Assembly: GCA_005791875.1 (NCBI GenBank)
Contig: SXTU01000045.1
Location: forward strand, 1-32,702
Length of the DNA stretch: 32,702 nucleotides
Direction: 5' to 3'
Origin: Verrucomicrobiales bacterium
GTDB lineage: Bacteria > Verrucomicrobiota > Verrucomicrobiia > Limisphaerales > SXTU01
The notes beneath the pieces are model-generated. The model did not search any database, was not told where the DNA came from, and was given only the letters and a program-made list of their open reading frames with translations. Below are positions 1-8,777 of the stretch, in pieces; position 1 is the first letter of the stretch; each line of letters opens with the position of its first letter. A program made the translations under genes and the position numbers.

Positions 1-83
1 ATCGCGAAGTGGAACATCGAGTGCAGCGCCAGCCGGGTGATCTCCGGCGTGCGGTAGTAGGGGACGATGAGGGAATACTTCAC
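1..83 (-). CDS. Glycosyltransferase family 2, N-terminal fragment (runs off window)
   Basis: Minus strand from GTG at 83: (M)KYSLIVPYYRTPEITRLALHSMFHFA, a typical GT2 N-terminus (SLIVPYYR). Confidence 0.6.
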   Translation of the reverse strand, partial: MKYSLIVPYYRTPEITRLALHSMFHFA

Positions 84-104
84 CGGCAGAGACAGGTCGC
101 GGCC

Positions 105-734
105 TTACTTCTTCCTTACCCAGTAGCCGAAGAAGTTCGTCGTCAGGTAAGGCTCGATGTCGGTCGTGAGCTCCAGCTCCGGGTGCTGCGGCATGTATTT
201 CGCGATGGAGCGCAGTGGGCCGCCGTGCTCACGGAACTTGCGGAAGTTCAGCACGTCCACATGCGTGTCCTCCATGATGAGCGCCTGTCCTGGCGAGACC
301 AGCGGCGCGTAGTGCGTGAGTTCTTTGTCCACGAACTCGGCGTGGTGGTTCGCGTCCACGATGACGGAGCAAGTCCGGCTGCCAACGAGCGCCTTCACCT
401 TCGCCACGGTCTCCAGTGCGCCTGAGTCGCCGGTGATGAAGGTGGCGATGGGGATCTTCGGCTTCTCCAAGTCATCCAAGTCCACCGATACGATGGCGTT
501 GATGCCTGCGATCGCCGCGAACGACGACACGAACAGCGCGCTGCCGCCGTATTGCGTGCCCAGCTCGACTACCACCTGCGGGCGACAGCGGCAGAGCAGC
601 TTCTGGATGGCGAGCGCGTCGGACGGGAACTTGCGCAGCGAATGGCCGCCCCATGTCTGGCTGTCGTCGCGGCGGTCAAGGGCGGCTTTCACGGCGCGCT
701 TGCGCCAGAAGCCGACGGAGAAATCGTAGTTCAT
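105..734 (-). CDS. Class I SAM methyltransferase / cephalosporin hydroxylase-like protein
   Basis: Internal ATG at 734 gives MNYDFSVGFWRKRAVKAALDRRD...VVVELGTQYGGSALFVSSFA...SVIVDANHHAEFVDKEL...YWVRKK; ELGT.YGGSA motif; ATGA overlap with upstream gene. Confidence 0.7.
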   Translation of the reverse strand: MNYDFSVGFWRKRAVKAALDRRDDSQTWGGHSLRKFPSDALAIQKLLCRCRPQVVVELGTQYGGSALFVSSFAAIAGINAIVSVDLDDLEKPKIPIATFITGDSGALETVAKVKALVGSRTCSVIVDANHHAEFVDKELTHYAPLVSPGQALIMEDTHVDVLNFRKFREHGGPLRSIAKYMPQHPELELTTDIEPYLTTNFFGYWVRKK

Positions 735-1981
735 CAGCGGGGAAACTCTACCACCCGTGGCTCCGGGATGGGAATGATGAAGCGCCCGCCGCCGCGCTGG
801 TATTCGGTTTCGCGCGCGATGATCTCGTCCGCGAAGTTCCATGCCAGCAGCAGCGCGTAGTCGGGCTGGTCCTTGAGCAACGTCTCCGGCGGGCGCACCG
901 GAATCCACGAGCCGGGCGCGACTTTGCCCTGCTTGAACGGCGTGTTGTCTATGATGTAGTCGAGGTCCGAGGCGGTGAGGCCGCAGGTGTTGAGCAGCGT
1001 GTTGCCCTTGGCGGACGCGCCGTAGCCGATGACCCGCTGGCCGCGCGCGCGGATTTGCCGCAGCAGCGCGGGCAACTGCGTTTGGATGTGCTTCACGCGT
1101 TTCACAAACGGCTGCCACGCCGCCGGCTCGTGCAAGTCCAGATGCCGCTCGCGACCGATGAAGCGCGCCACGCTCTCGTGCGCGGGCGCGGGATCGGAGC
1201 GGCGACGGATTTGCAACAGCACCGAGCCGCCGTGAATCGGATAGTGGTCCACGCGGTGCAGCCTGAACGGCGACTTCGCCAGCAACGCCTCTACTGACCG
1301 CACCGAGACGTAGGAGAGATGCTCGTGATACACCGTGTCGAACTCGGTCTTCTCGAAGAAGTCCACGAGGTAGGGAACCTCCAGCGCGATGAGCGAACGC
1401 TCGTGCGTGATGGCGTCCAGCGCCGCGACCACGTCCTGCCAGTCGTCAATGTGCGCGAAGACGTGCCGTCCGCACACGAGGTCCGCCGCGCCCCACTCGG
1501 CGCGGATTTCGCGCGCGTTGTGCGAGTTGAAGAAGTCCGTCCACGTCGGCACGCCGTCGCGCTCGGCCAGCTCGGCGATGTTCCGCGCCGGTTCCACGCC
1601 CAGCACCGTGCAGCCGAGCGCTTGGAACTTCTGAAGGTAAGGCCCGGTGTTGCTCGCGATCTCCAACACGCGCGGCGGCTTGGCGAAGCCGGCTGTCTCG
1701 ACCAGATGTTTGCTCTGCGCCTCCAAGTGCGCCTGCATCGTGCGCGAGGTGGACGTGACGTAGGCGTAGCGCGAGTAGAGCACGCCGGGGTCAACGACCT
1801 CGGCGAGCTGCACGAGCGAGCAGTCCTGGCAAAGCCGCAGGCGCAGCGGGAGGAACGTCGCGTAGGCTTTCACCTCGGACGGTTCGAGGAAGTCGTTGGC
1901 CAGCGCCGTGCGGCCGAGGTCAACGATGAGCGCGAGGTTGCGCGAGCTGCAGGCGCGGCAGTTGTGGCGTTCGTGAATCAT
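734..1981 (-). CDS. Sugar C-methyltransferase-like class I SAM methyltransferase with N-terminal zinc-binding domain
   Basis: N-terminal C-x2-C (CRACSSRNL) plus C-x2-C-like LCQDCSLVQL, SAM-binding VLEIASNTGPYLQKF, C-terminal VIGYGASAKGNTLLN typical of the NovU/TylCIII-like C-methyltransferase family. Confidence 0.8.
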   Translation of the reverse strand: MIHERHNCRACSSRNLALIVDLGRTALANDFLEPSEVKAYATFLPLRLRLCQDCSLVQLAEVVDPGVLYSRYAYVTSTSRTMQAHLEAQSKHLVETAGFAKPPRVLEIASNTGPYLQKFQALGCTVLGVEPARNIAELAERDGVPTWTDFFNSHNAREIRAEWGAADLVCGRHVFAHIDDWQDVVAALDAITHERSLIALEVPYLVDFFEKTEFDTVYHEHLSYVSVRSVEALLAKSPFRLHRVDHYPIHGGSVLLQIRRRSDPAPAHESVARFIGRERHLDLHEPAAWQPFVKRVKHIQTQLPALLRQIRARGQRVIGYGASAKGNTLLNTCGLTASDLDYIIDNTPFKQGKVAPGSWIPVRPPETLLKDQPDYALLLAWNFADEIIARETEYQRGGGRFIIPIPEPRVVEFPR

Positions 1982-2499
1982 GCGGGAGGAAAGTGGAACG
2001 GCGACTTCGGATCGGTCTCGTGACGGATCTCATCCACGGGTCCGCGTCGGCCTTCGCCGCGAAAGAGGATGCTGGCCACCGTGACGACGAGGCCGGAGAC
2101 GCAGCCGACGTTGCGATAGCCATGCACGACACCACGCGGAATGAAGATGCGCGCTGGCCGGCGTGCTCCAGTGCGGATGAGCCAGCCCCGTTGCGGTCCC
2201 GCCGCGCCGGGCCGCGCGTCCCACAGCGCCAAATCGAAGTCCGACGGGCCGGCGAAGGTGAAGTAATCGTCCTGCTCCACATGCTCGTGTGGGCCGCGTT
2301 GCACGCCGGGGAGCGACCAGGAGGAGCAAGCCATGAGCGGCGCGAAGCCAGCGGGGATTTCATCGCTGCGCCACAGCTCGTGCAAGCTGCCGCGCGGGTC
2401 ATTGAAAATGGAAAGCGGCTCCACGCGCACACCGGGCAGGCCGGGGATTTCGCGCGGGCCGCCGGCGTCCACGGAAACCTCGTGCCACTCAGTCGTCAT
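1978..2499 (-). CDS. Cupin / dTDP-4-dehydrorhamnose 3,5-epimerase-like protein
   Basis: VRVEPLSIFNDPRGSLHELWRSDE...GVQRGPHEHVEQDDYFTFAG...RIFIPRGVVHGYRNVG; overlaps neighbouring genes, located in a nucleotide-sugar cluster. Confidence 0.65.
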   Translation of the reverse strand: MTTEWHEVSVDAGGPREIPGLPGVRVEPLSIFNDPRGSLHELWRSDEIPAGFAPLMACSSWSLPGVQRGPHEHVEQDDYFTFAGPSDFDLALWDARPGAAGPQRGWLIRTGARRPARIFIPRGVVHGYRNVGCVSGLVVTVASILFRGEGRRGPVDEIRHETDPKSPFHFPPA

Positions 2500-3388
2500 C
2501 GCGGGGCGGAGTATGCGGTTGCCACGGAGGCTGGCGCAACATCTCGCGCAGCCCGCGCCGCCATGAGCCGGGCGTTTCGCCGAGGAAGGCGGCGAGTTTC
2601 TGGTTGCTCAGGATGTTGTAGGGCGAGCGGCGGATGTTTGGGTTGAAGTATGCGGTCGTCACCGGGATGACCTCGATGGGCTTCGCCAGGACGCCCGCGT
2701 CCAGCGCCTCGGCGACGATCACCCTCGTCCACTCGAAGCGCGACAGGCCCTCGTCGTTGACCGTGTGGAACAAGCCGCTCGCGCCGCCTTGCACGAGCGC
2801 GAACGTCCAGCGCGCGAGGTCCGGCGCGTAAGTCGGCACAGAGGCTTGGTCGGTCGTCGCGCGAATGACGTTGCCGGCGATGGCCTGCCGGAGAATCACG
2901 TGGACATAGGTGCGCGGCTTCGTCGCGTGCTGGCCGAAAATCCAGCTTGGCCGCAGCGCGAGATGACGCGGGCTGGCCGCGAGCACGGCGCGTTCGCCCG
3001 CGAGTTTCCCAGTGGCGTAGTGGTTGATCGGATTCGGCGCGTCGGCCTCGGAGTAAGGCGTTGTCTGCGCGCCGTCGAAGATGTAGTCGGTGCCGAAGTG
3101 AACGAGCCGAGAGTCGCGCGCCGCGCACAGCTCCGCGAGGTGTTGTGGACCGGTGGCGTTCACGGCCCACGAAAGATCGCGCTCCACCTCGCACTGATCC
3201 ACGGCGTTGTAGGCGGCCGTGTTGATGACGACCTCGGGCCGCAGCTCGGCGAGCCGTTGCTCCATGAGTGAGGCGTTCGTCAGGTCGAACTCCGCGTGGC
3301 TGAGGCAGATGAGTTCCACGCCGTCGGTAGCCTGCTGCCGCAGCGCGCCCGCGAGCAGGCCGCCGGCACCGGTGACGAGGATTCGCAT
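2489..3388 (-). CDS. rmlD: dTDP-4-dehydrorhamnose reductase family protein (RmlD-like SDR)
   Basis: MRILVTGAGGLLAGALRQ...VVINTAAYNAVDQCEVERD...LVHFGTDYIFDGAQTTPYSEADAPNPINHYATGKLAGE: classic RmlD motifs. Confidence 0.85.
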   Translation of the reverse strand: MRILVTGAGGLLAGALRQQATDGVELICLSHAEFDLTNASLMEQRLAELRPEVVINTAAYNAVDQCEVERDLSWAVNATGPQHLAELCAARDSRLVHFGTDYIFDGAQTTPYSEADAPNPINHYATGKLAGERAVLAASPRHLALRPSWIFGQHATKPRTYVHVILRQAIAGNVIRATTDQASVPTYAPDLARWTFALVQGGASGLFHTVNDEGLSRFEWTRVIVAEALDAGVLAKPIEVIPVTTAYFNPNIRRSPYNILSNQKLAAFLGETPGSWRRGLREMLRQPPWQPHTPPRDDD

Positions 3389-3475
3389 CGCGCGGGACTC
3401 TGCGAAACGGGCCGTTTGAAAACCAGCTCAAAGCCCGCTTCCCCGGCCCGACCAACCGCGCTAGTGTCCGCGCCG

Positions 3476-4015
3476 ATGCGGTTCAAATCGGAAATCAAGT
3501 TCGCCGTGCTCGGGGTGCTGCTGCTCGCCGGCTACACGCTGCTGGCGTGGCAGCTCGGCTGGCACGACAAGGACTTCACCAACGCCCAGCACGGCAAGAA
3601 GATCGCCGGCGCGGTGTTTGTCGCGAGCATCTGGCTGGCCGTGCGCGAGCGGCGGGATCGGCGGCAAGGCGGGTTCATCGAATTTGAGGAGGGCTTTCAG
3701 ACCGGCATGATCGTCAGCGCCATCACCGCGTTCGGGAACGGCGTGTTCATCGCCTGCTACAACCATTTCATCAACCCCGGCTGGCTCCAGCGCGCATTGG
3801 AGTGGCGGAAGGCCGGGGCGTTGGCCGGTCTTACAGAGCGCGAACTGGGGCGGCCCGAGGCGAGCGCGACCGTCTCGCAGATGTTGGTGTTCGACCTCCT
3901 GCTCGACCCCATAGGCAAGGTCCTCATGGGAATGATTCTCACCACGGCCATCGCGGCTGTGCTGCGACGGAAGCAGCCGGGGGAAGCCCTTGGCCAGCCG
4001 CCAGCGGTCAGATGA
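3476..4015 (+). CDS. DUF4199-like membrane protein
   Basis: ATG at 3476; two or more TM segments, ISAITAFGNGVFIACYNHFINPG; consistent with DUF4199. Confidence 0.55.
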   Translation: MRFKSEIKFAVLGVLLLAGYTLLAWQLGWHDKDFTNAQHGKKIAGAVFVASIWLAVRERRDRRQGGFIEFEEGFQTGMIVSAITAFGNGVFIACYNHFINPGWLQRALEWRKAGALAGLTERELGRPEASATVSQMLVFDLLLDPIGKVLMGMILTTAIAAVLRRKQPGEALGQPPAVR

Positions 4016-4099
4016 CGAGGCTGGAGCGGCCTGACGTTCCGGCTGCTTTTGATATTGCCGCAGTTGAAGGTCCACGCGCCCGCCGCTAGGCTCCCGTGC

Positions 4100-4513
4100 A
4101 TGAGCGCGTTCCCGGTCAGTGTGGAGAAGGAAACCCAACTCTCCCAACGCATGGCCGCGCTGGGCGTGCGCGAGGGCGACATCGAGGAATCCTTCGTGCG
4201 CTCGGGCGGCCACGGCGGGCAGAACGTGAACAAGACTTCCACGTGCGTGATGCTGGTCCACCGCCCGACGGGCCTCCAGGTCAAGTGCCAGGAGACCCGT
4301 CACCAGGGACTCAACCGCGACATCGCGCGCCGTCTGCTGCTCGACAAGATTGAGGCGTCGCGACGGGAGAAGTTCACCGCCGCGCGGGACCAACGGGAGA
4401 AACTCCGCCGTCAGAAGCGCAAGCGTTCCAAGGGCGCAAAGAACCGGATGCTCGCCGACAAGTCGCACCACGCGGGGAAGAAGGCGGCGCGGCGACCGGT
4501 CGCGATGGAGTAG
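4100..4513 (+). CDS. Peptide chain release factor-like protein (GGQ domain, basic tail)
   Basis: SFVRSGGHGGQNVNKTSTCVMLVHRPTGLQVKCQETRHQGLNRDIARRLLLDKI then Lys/Arg-rich C-terminus; no codon-recognition domain. Confidence 0.85.
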   Translation: MSAFPVSVEKETQLSQRMAALGVREGDIEESFVRSGGHGGQNVNKTSTCVMLVHRPTGLQVKCQETRHQGLNRDIARRLLLDKIEASRREKFTAARDQREKLRRQKRKRSKGAKNRMLADKSHHAGKKAARRPVAME

Positions 4514-4594
4514 CTGGCCAAGACCGCAAAGGCCGTCTTGCCAAAGCGTCCCGGATCGCGTCTCTTCACTGCGTCACTGAGCCCAATCGCCGCC

Positions 4595-6004
4595 ATGCTC
4601 ACACTTCACGGCCAGCCAGTTCGCCACTGCGATGGACTCGCGCGCCGGGGCTTTCTCACGGCGGGGTTGCTGAGTCTTGGCGGGTTGAGCCTGGCCGAAT
4701 TGCTGCGCCTCGAAGCGCGCGCGGGCGTCCGCTCCTCGCGCAAGGCTGTCATCCTCCTGCATCTCGACGGCGGCCCGCCGCAGATGGACTTGATTGACCC
4801 CAAGCCCGACGCGCCGAGCGAGATTCGCGGCGAGTTCAAGTCGCTGCCCACGAAGATCCCCGGCCTGCACCTCACCGAGCTGATGCCGCAAGTCGCGGCG
4901 CACGCGGACCGCTTCGTCTTCCTGCGTTCGCTCGTCGGCGCGGACGGCCAGCATGATGCCTTTCAATGCCAGTCTGGGTTCACGGCTAAGGAACTCGCTC
5001 CCATCGGCGGACATCCGGCCTTGGGCAGTGTCGTCACGAAGCTGCTCGGTCGCCCGCAGGACGCCGCGCCGAGCTTCGTGGACCTCATGCAAGGCCGACC
5101 GCTCGTGCGCAACAGCGCGCGTCCCGGCTTCCTCGGCCCGGCCTGCTCGCCATTTCGGCCGGACCTCTCGCATCTCTTCGAGCGGCAGTTGGAGCCGGGC
5201 ATGGTGAACGAACTGTCCCGTCAACGCGCGGGTCACACGTTGCAACTCGAACTCACCGAGGGCTTGTCTGCTGGCCGGTTGGGCAATCGCGTGGAGTTGC
5301 TCGCGCAGTTCGATCGCCTGCGTCGCGACCTCGACAGCAGTGGGGCGATGAACGCGCTCGACCAGTTCAACCAGCAAGCCGTCGGCATTCTCACCTCCGG
5401 CAAGTTCGCCGCCGCGCTGGACCTCGCGAAGGAAGACCCGCGCGTCATCGAGCGCTACACGCCGCGGATGGCCGGGCCGGCAGAGCGCGATTACACGACC
5501 GAGGGGCCGAAGGCTTTGCAGAAACTTCTGCTGGCGCGCCGGCTCGTCGAGGCGGGTGTGCGGTGCGTGAGCGTGTCGCTCAGTGACTTCGACACGCACT
5601 CGAACAACTTCGACCGGATGCGCCATCTCGGGCCGTTGCTGGACCATGGATTGCACACGCTGGTCGAAGACTTGCGCGAGCGCGGACGGCTCGACGACGT
5701 GCTCGTGCTGGCGTGGGGTGAGTTTGGCCGGACGCCCAAGGTGAACCGCAGCGCCGGGCGCGACCACTGGCCGCGCGTGAGCATGGGCATGATGGCTGGC
5801 GGCGGCTTGAAGACGGGGCAGGTCATCGGCGAGACGGACAAGTGGGCGGCGGAAGCCACCGCGCGGCCGGTTCATTATCAGGACGTGATCGCCACGCTCT
5901 ATCACCATCTCGGCCTCGACCCGCACCAAGCCACGCTCACGGACATCACCGGACGGCCGCAGCATCTGGTGAGCACCGGGCAGGTCATCAGCGAGATTGT
6001 TTAG
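4595..6004 (+). CDS. DUF1501 domain-containing protein (Tat-type N-terminus)
   Basis: ARRGFLTAGLLSLGGLSLAELLRLEA...AVILLHLDGGPPQMDLIDPKPDAPSEIRGEF...LVLAWGEFGRTPKVN..GRDHWPR. Confidence 0.85.
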   Translation: MLTLHGQPVRHCDGLARRGFLTAGLLSLGGLSLAELLRLEARAGVRSSRKAVILLHLDGGPPQMDLIDPKPDAPSEIRGEFKSLPTKIPGLHLTELMPQVAAHADRFVFLRSLVGADGQHDAFQCQSGFTAKELAPIGGHPALGSVVTKLLGRPQDAAPSFVDLMQGRPLVRNSARPGFLGPACSPFRPDLSHLFERQLEPGMVNELSRQRAGHTLQLELTEGLSAGRLGNRVELLAQFDRLRRDLDSSGAMNALDQFNQQAVGILTSGKFAAALDLAKEDPRVIERYTPRMAGPAERDYTTEGPKALQKLLLARRLVEAGVRCVSVSLSDFDTHSNNFDRMRHLGPLLDHGLHTLVEDLRERGRLDDVLVLAWGEFGRTPKVNRSAGRDHWPRVSMGMMAGGGLKTGQVIGETDKWAAEATARPVHYQDVIATLYHHLGLDPHQATLTDITGRPQHLVSTGQVISEIV

Positions 6005-6011
6005 CCGCGCC

Positions 6012-7259
6012 ATGAAACCTTTGCGTGCCGCCGATCCGTTCTCCCGCCGCGAATTCGTGCGCGCCGGTTCCGCGCTCGCTGCGTCCGCGGTGGCCGCCGG
6101 GATTGCAGACACGACGCAGGCGGCGGACGCCCCCGCACCGACGAAGCCCGCCGCACTTCGTCCCTTGCTCACGCCAGCGGACAAGTTCCGCGACGTGTCC
6201 CGGGGCAAGCCCATTCCTCATTCGCTCAAGGGCGACGCGCTTGTGGAAGCCCGGCTCACCCCGGAGACTTGGCGGCTGGAGATCACCGCCGACACGACGC
6301 CGAATCCAGCGATCAAGGACCAGCCCGGCCTGAGCACGCCGCTGACGCTCGCGGACGGCACCGCGCTGGACCTGCCCGCGCTGCTGAAGCTCGGCGAGAA
6401 GCACGGGGTGAAATTCCTCAAGGCCATGCAGTGCCTGAACATCCCCGCGCCGCTCGGCCAGGGACTTTGGGAAGGAGTGCCGTTGCGCGATGTGCTGCGG
6501 CTCTGCGGCCAGTTGCGCAACGTCCGCCGCATCTACTACTGGGGCTTCCACAACAACGACCCGAAGCAGATCTTCCAGTCCTCGCTCAGCTACTCGCAGG
6601 CGATGGAGACGGCACCGGGCGAGCTGCCTGCGTTCCTTGCCTACCGGCTCAACGGCGAACCGATCCCGCTGGTGCGCGGCGGTCCCGTGCGCATGGTCAT
6701 CCCGTGGGCGCACGGCTTCAAATCCATCAAGTGGCTCCAGCGCATCGTCGTCACGAACGACTACAAGGCCAACGACACTTACGCCGAGCAAAACAACGAC
6801 CCCGAAGCACCCCTGAAGACAGGGGCGTATCTCGACACACTTCCGGCGAAAGTTCCCGCCGGTCAGGCAGTGCATGTCGGCGGCCTCGTCATCTCCGGTT
6901 TGTCGGGGCTGAAGCGCGTCGAGTATTCGCTGACTCGTGGCGATGCGAAGGCCGATGCCGCCGAGCAATGGACCGAGTCGCAACTTGAAGCCCCGCCTAC
7001 AGACTGGCGCAGCGTGCTCCCCGCTGGGGTGTCCGCGCGGCAAATCCTCGGCTTCAATCCGCAGACCGGCCAGCCCGCGACGTGGCCGTTGCGCTACAGC
7101 ATGATCTCCTGGTCCGCCGTGTTGAAAGGACTCGCCCCCGGCAAGTATTCCGTGCGCCCCCGCGCCGTGGACCTGAACGGCTTCGCGCAGCCGGAGCCGC
7201 GACCGATCCAGAAGGCCGGCAGAAACTCGCTCGATGCTCGCGAGTTCGAGGTGGTGTGA
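6012..7259 (+). CDS. Sulfite oxidase-like molybdopterin-dependent oxidoreductase (Tat signal)
   Basis: FSRREFVRAGSALAASAVAAG Tat signal; KFLKAMQCLNIPAPLGQGLWEGVPLRDVLRLCG candidate Mo-ligand Cys; VRMVIPWAHGFKSIKWLQRIVVTNDY and C-terminal dimerisation-like domain. Confidence 0.75.
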   Translation: MKPLRAADPFSRREFVRAGSALAASAVAAGIADTTQAADAPAPTKPAALRPLLTPADKFRDVSRGKPIPHSLKGDALVEARLTPETWRLEITADTTPNPAIKDQPGLSTPLTLADGTALDLPALLKLGEKHGVKFLKAMQCLNIPAPLGQGLWEGVPLRDVLRLCGQLRNVRRIYYWGFHNNDPKQIFQSSLSYSQAMETAPGELPAFLAYRLNGEPIPLVRGGPVRMVIPWAHGFKSIKWLQRIVVTNDYKANDTYAEQNNDPEAPLKTGAYLDTLPAKVPAGQAVHVGGLVISGLSGLKRVEYSLTRGDAKADAAEQWTESQLEAPPTDWRSVLPAGVSARQILGFNPQTGQPATWPLRYSMISWSAVLKGLAPGKYSVRPRAVDLNGFAQPEPRPIQKAGRNSLDAREFEVV

Positions 7260-7405
7260 CTGTCGGGTTCGCGTGACTGATTTCCACGGGCTTTTCGGAT
7301 CACGGAGCAGGGGATGTTACCGCGCGGAGACGGACCCTTCCCTGCGGGCTTTGCGCAACCTCCGCGTTGAAGTGGAGCGCTTCAGTCCCAACTGAATCGT
7401 TCCGG

Positions 7406-8092
7406 CTAGGCCAGCGTCGCCGGCGAGATGGTCAGGTGCTGGATCTCCTCCAACTGCGCCTCCAGCGAGAAGGACACGCCCATCGCAAGGTAGATCAGCG
7501 AGCCAAGCGCGTTCATGTTCGCGTCCTGCTCGGAGGCGGCGTCAATCCGGCCCTTGAAGCAGCGGTTCACCTCCTGAAGCTGCTCGTAAAGCAGGTTCAA
7601 ACCCTTCATCTCCCAGTCCGGCTCGCCGCCCTTCTTGTGAATGAGAAACTGCTGGATGAGATACGCGCCCACGGTGCGGAAGATGGTTTCCTCCATCGTC
7701 GAGAACGGCAGGTGCGTGCGGGCAAGCCCCTTGAGCCGCGAGAGGATCGGGCAGCCGCTCGTCGCCATCACGAGGCCGAAGAGCGCGCGCAGGCCGGTCT
7801 GCGCGTCGGTGCGCTTGACGTAGGTGCGCTCCGGCGTGCGGACCTCCAGCGTGACTTCCACGTAGGAGATCATGGCGCGGAAAGTCTCGGTGATCTTCTT
7901 CGCGTCGAGCGCGGCGGGGCAGTGGCGGAACTCGTCGCCTGAGAGCGGGCAGAGCGTGCATTGCTGGAAGTCCAGCTTGGTCCAGAACGGACGCTCCACC
8001 TTGTCGAAGCGGGCCTGGTAAGTGCGCTCCGTGTCCACCTCGAAGTTGAATGTCTGGCCGTCGTCGAGCTTGAACACGTATTCGATGGTCAC
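7406..8092 (-). CDS. Conserved hypothetical protein with Cys cluster
   Basis: GTG at 8092: MTIEYVFKLDDGQTFNFEVDTERTYQARF..PFWTKLDFQQCTLCPLSGDEFRHCPAALDAKKITETFR; no antisense alternative with recognisable homology. Confidence 0.65.
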   Translation of the reverse strand: MTIEYVFKLDDGQTFNFEVDTERTYQARFDKVERPFWTKLDFQQCTLCPLSGDEFRHCPAALDAKKITETFRAMISYVEVTLEVRTPERTYVKRTDAQTGLRALFGLVMATSGCPILSRLKGLARTHLPFSTMEETIFRTVGAYLIQQFLIHKKGGEPDWEMKGLNLLYEQLQEVNRCFKGRIDAASEQDANMNALGSLIYLAMGVSFSLEAQLEEIQHLTISPATLA

Positions 8093-8260
8093 GCGCCGAG
8101 CGTAGCGGGCCAGGGCAGATGGGGCCAAGGGATTTTGCCGCGCTGATTGTTTTCCAAGACCTGACCAGAGAAGCATTGGGCGGACGCAGCGCCGCGCGTG
8201 AGTCGGCGCGAGAGGCCTTTGCCCTTGCCAACGGCGGGGGGCATTTCTACCGTCAGGCGC

Positions 8261-8662
8261 ATGGATTCGCAGTTGGTCCAATACATCCCGGTGCTGTTCC
8301 TCCTCCTCGTGGCTCTCGCCATCGCCGGCGGCATCCTCGTGCTGTCCGAGATCGCCGGGCGCTTCTTCAACCGCAAGATCGCCGCGCGCACGACGCAGAT
8401 GAAGGACACCCCCTACGAGTGCGGTATGTTGCCCATCGGCGGCGGCAGTTCTCGTTTCTCGGTGAAGTTCTACCTCGTGGCGATGCTCTTCATCCTCTTC
8501 GACATCGAGGTAGTGTTCCTCTACCCGTGGGCCGTGGTCTATCGCGAGCAGTTGGCCCAGAACTCCGTCGTCATCCTTGGCTCGATGGCATCCTTCGTAG
8601 GCATCCTCTTCGTCGGCTACTTCTACGCGCTGAAGAAAGGCGCGCTGGATTGGAAGAGCTGA
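8261..8662 (+). CDS. nuoA: NADH-quinone oxidoreductase subunit A
   Basis: MDSQLVQYIPVLFLLLVALAIAG...TPYECGMLPIGGGSSRFSVKFYLVAMLFILFDIEVVFLYPWAV: diagnostic NuoA/ND3. Confidence 0.93.
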   Translation: MDSQLVQYIPVLFLLLVALAIAGGILVLSEIAGRFFNRKIAARTTQMKDTPYECGMLPIGGGSSRFSVKFYLVAMLFILFDIEVVFLYPWAVVYREQLAQNSVVILGSMASFVGILFVGYFYALKKGALDWKS

Positions 8663-8700
8663 ATGAAACGCGCAGCGCGGAAGCCGGAGCGCGAAACCCA

Positions 8701-8727
8701 GCCGGGCCAAGTCGCCCGGCCTTTTTG
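8701..8727 (+). terminator. Intrinsic terminator after nuoA
   Basis: GCCGGGC-CAAGTC-GCCCGGC-CTTTTTGT. Confidence 0.8.
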
Positions 8728-8777
8728 TCGGCAGCATGGTTCCCGCGACTGAATCCTGAACACCGATTACTTTTCCC

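Noticed and set aside
4574-6214. 546-aa minus-strand ORF
   Set aside because: Antisense shadow of the DUF1501 gene; low-complexity composition, no motifs.
7380-7396. TTCAGTCCCAACTGAA hairpin as terminator of the 7406 gene
   Set aside because: Short stem and no T-run on either strand.
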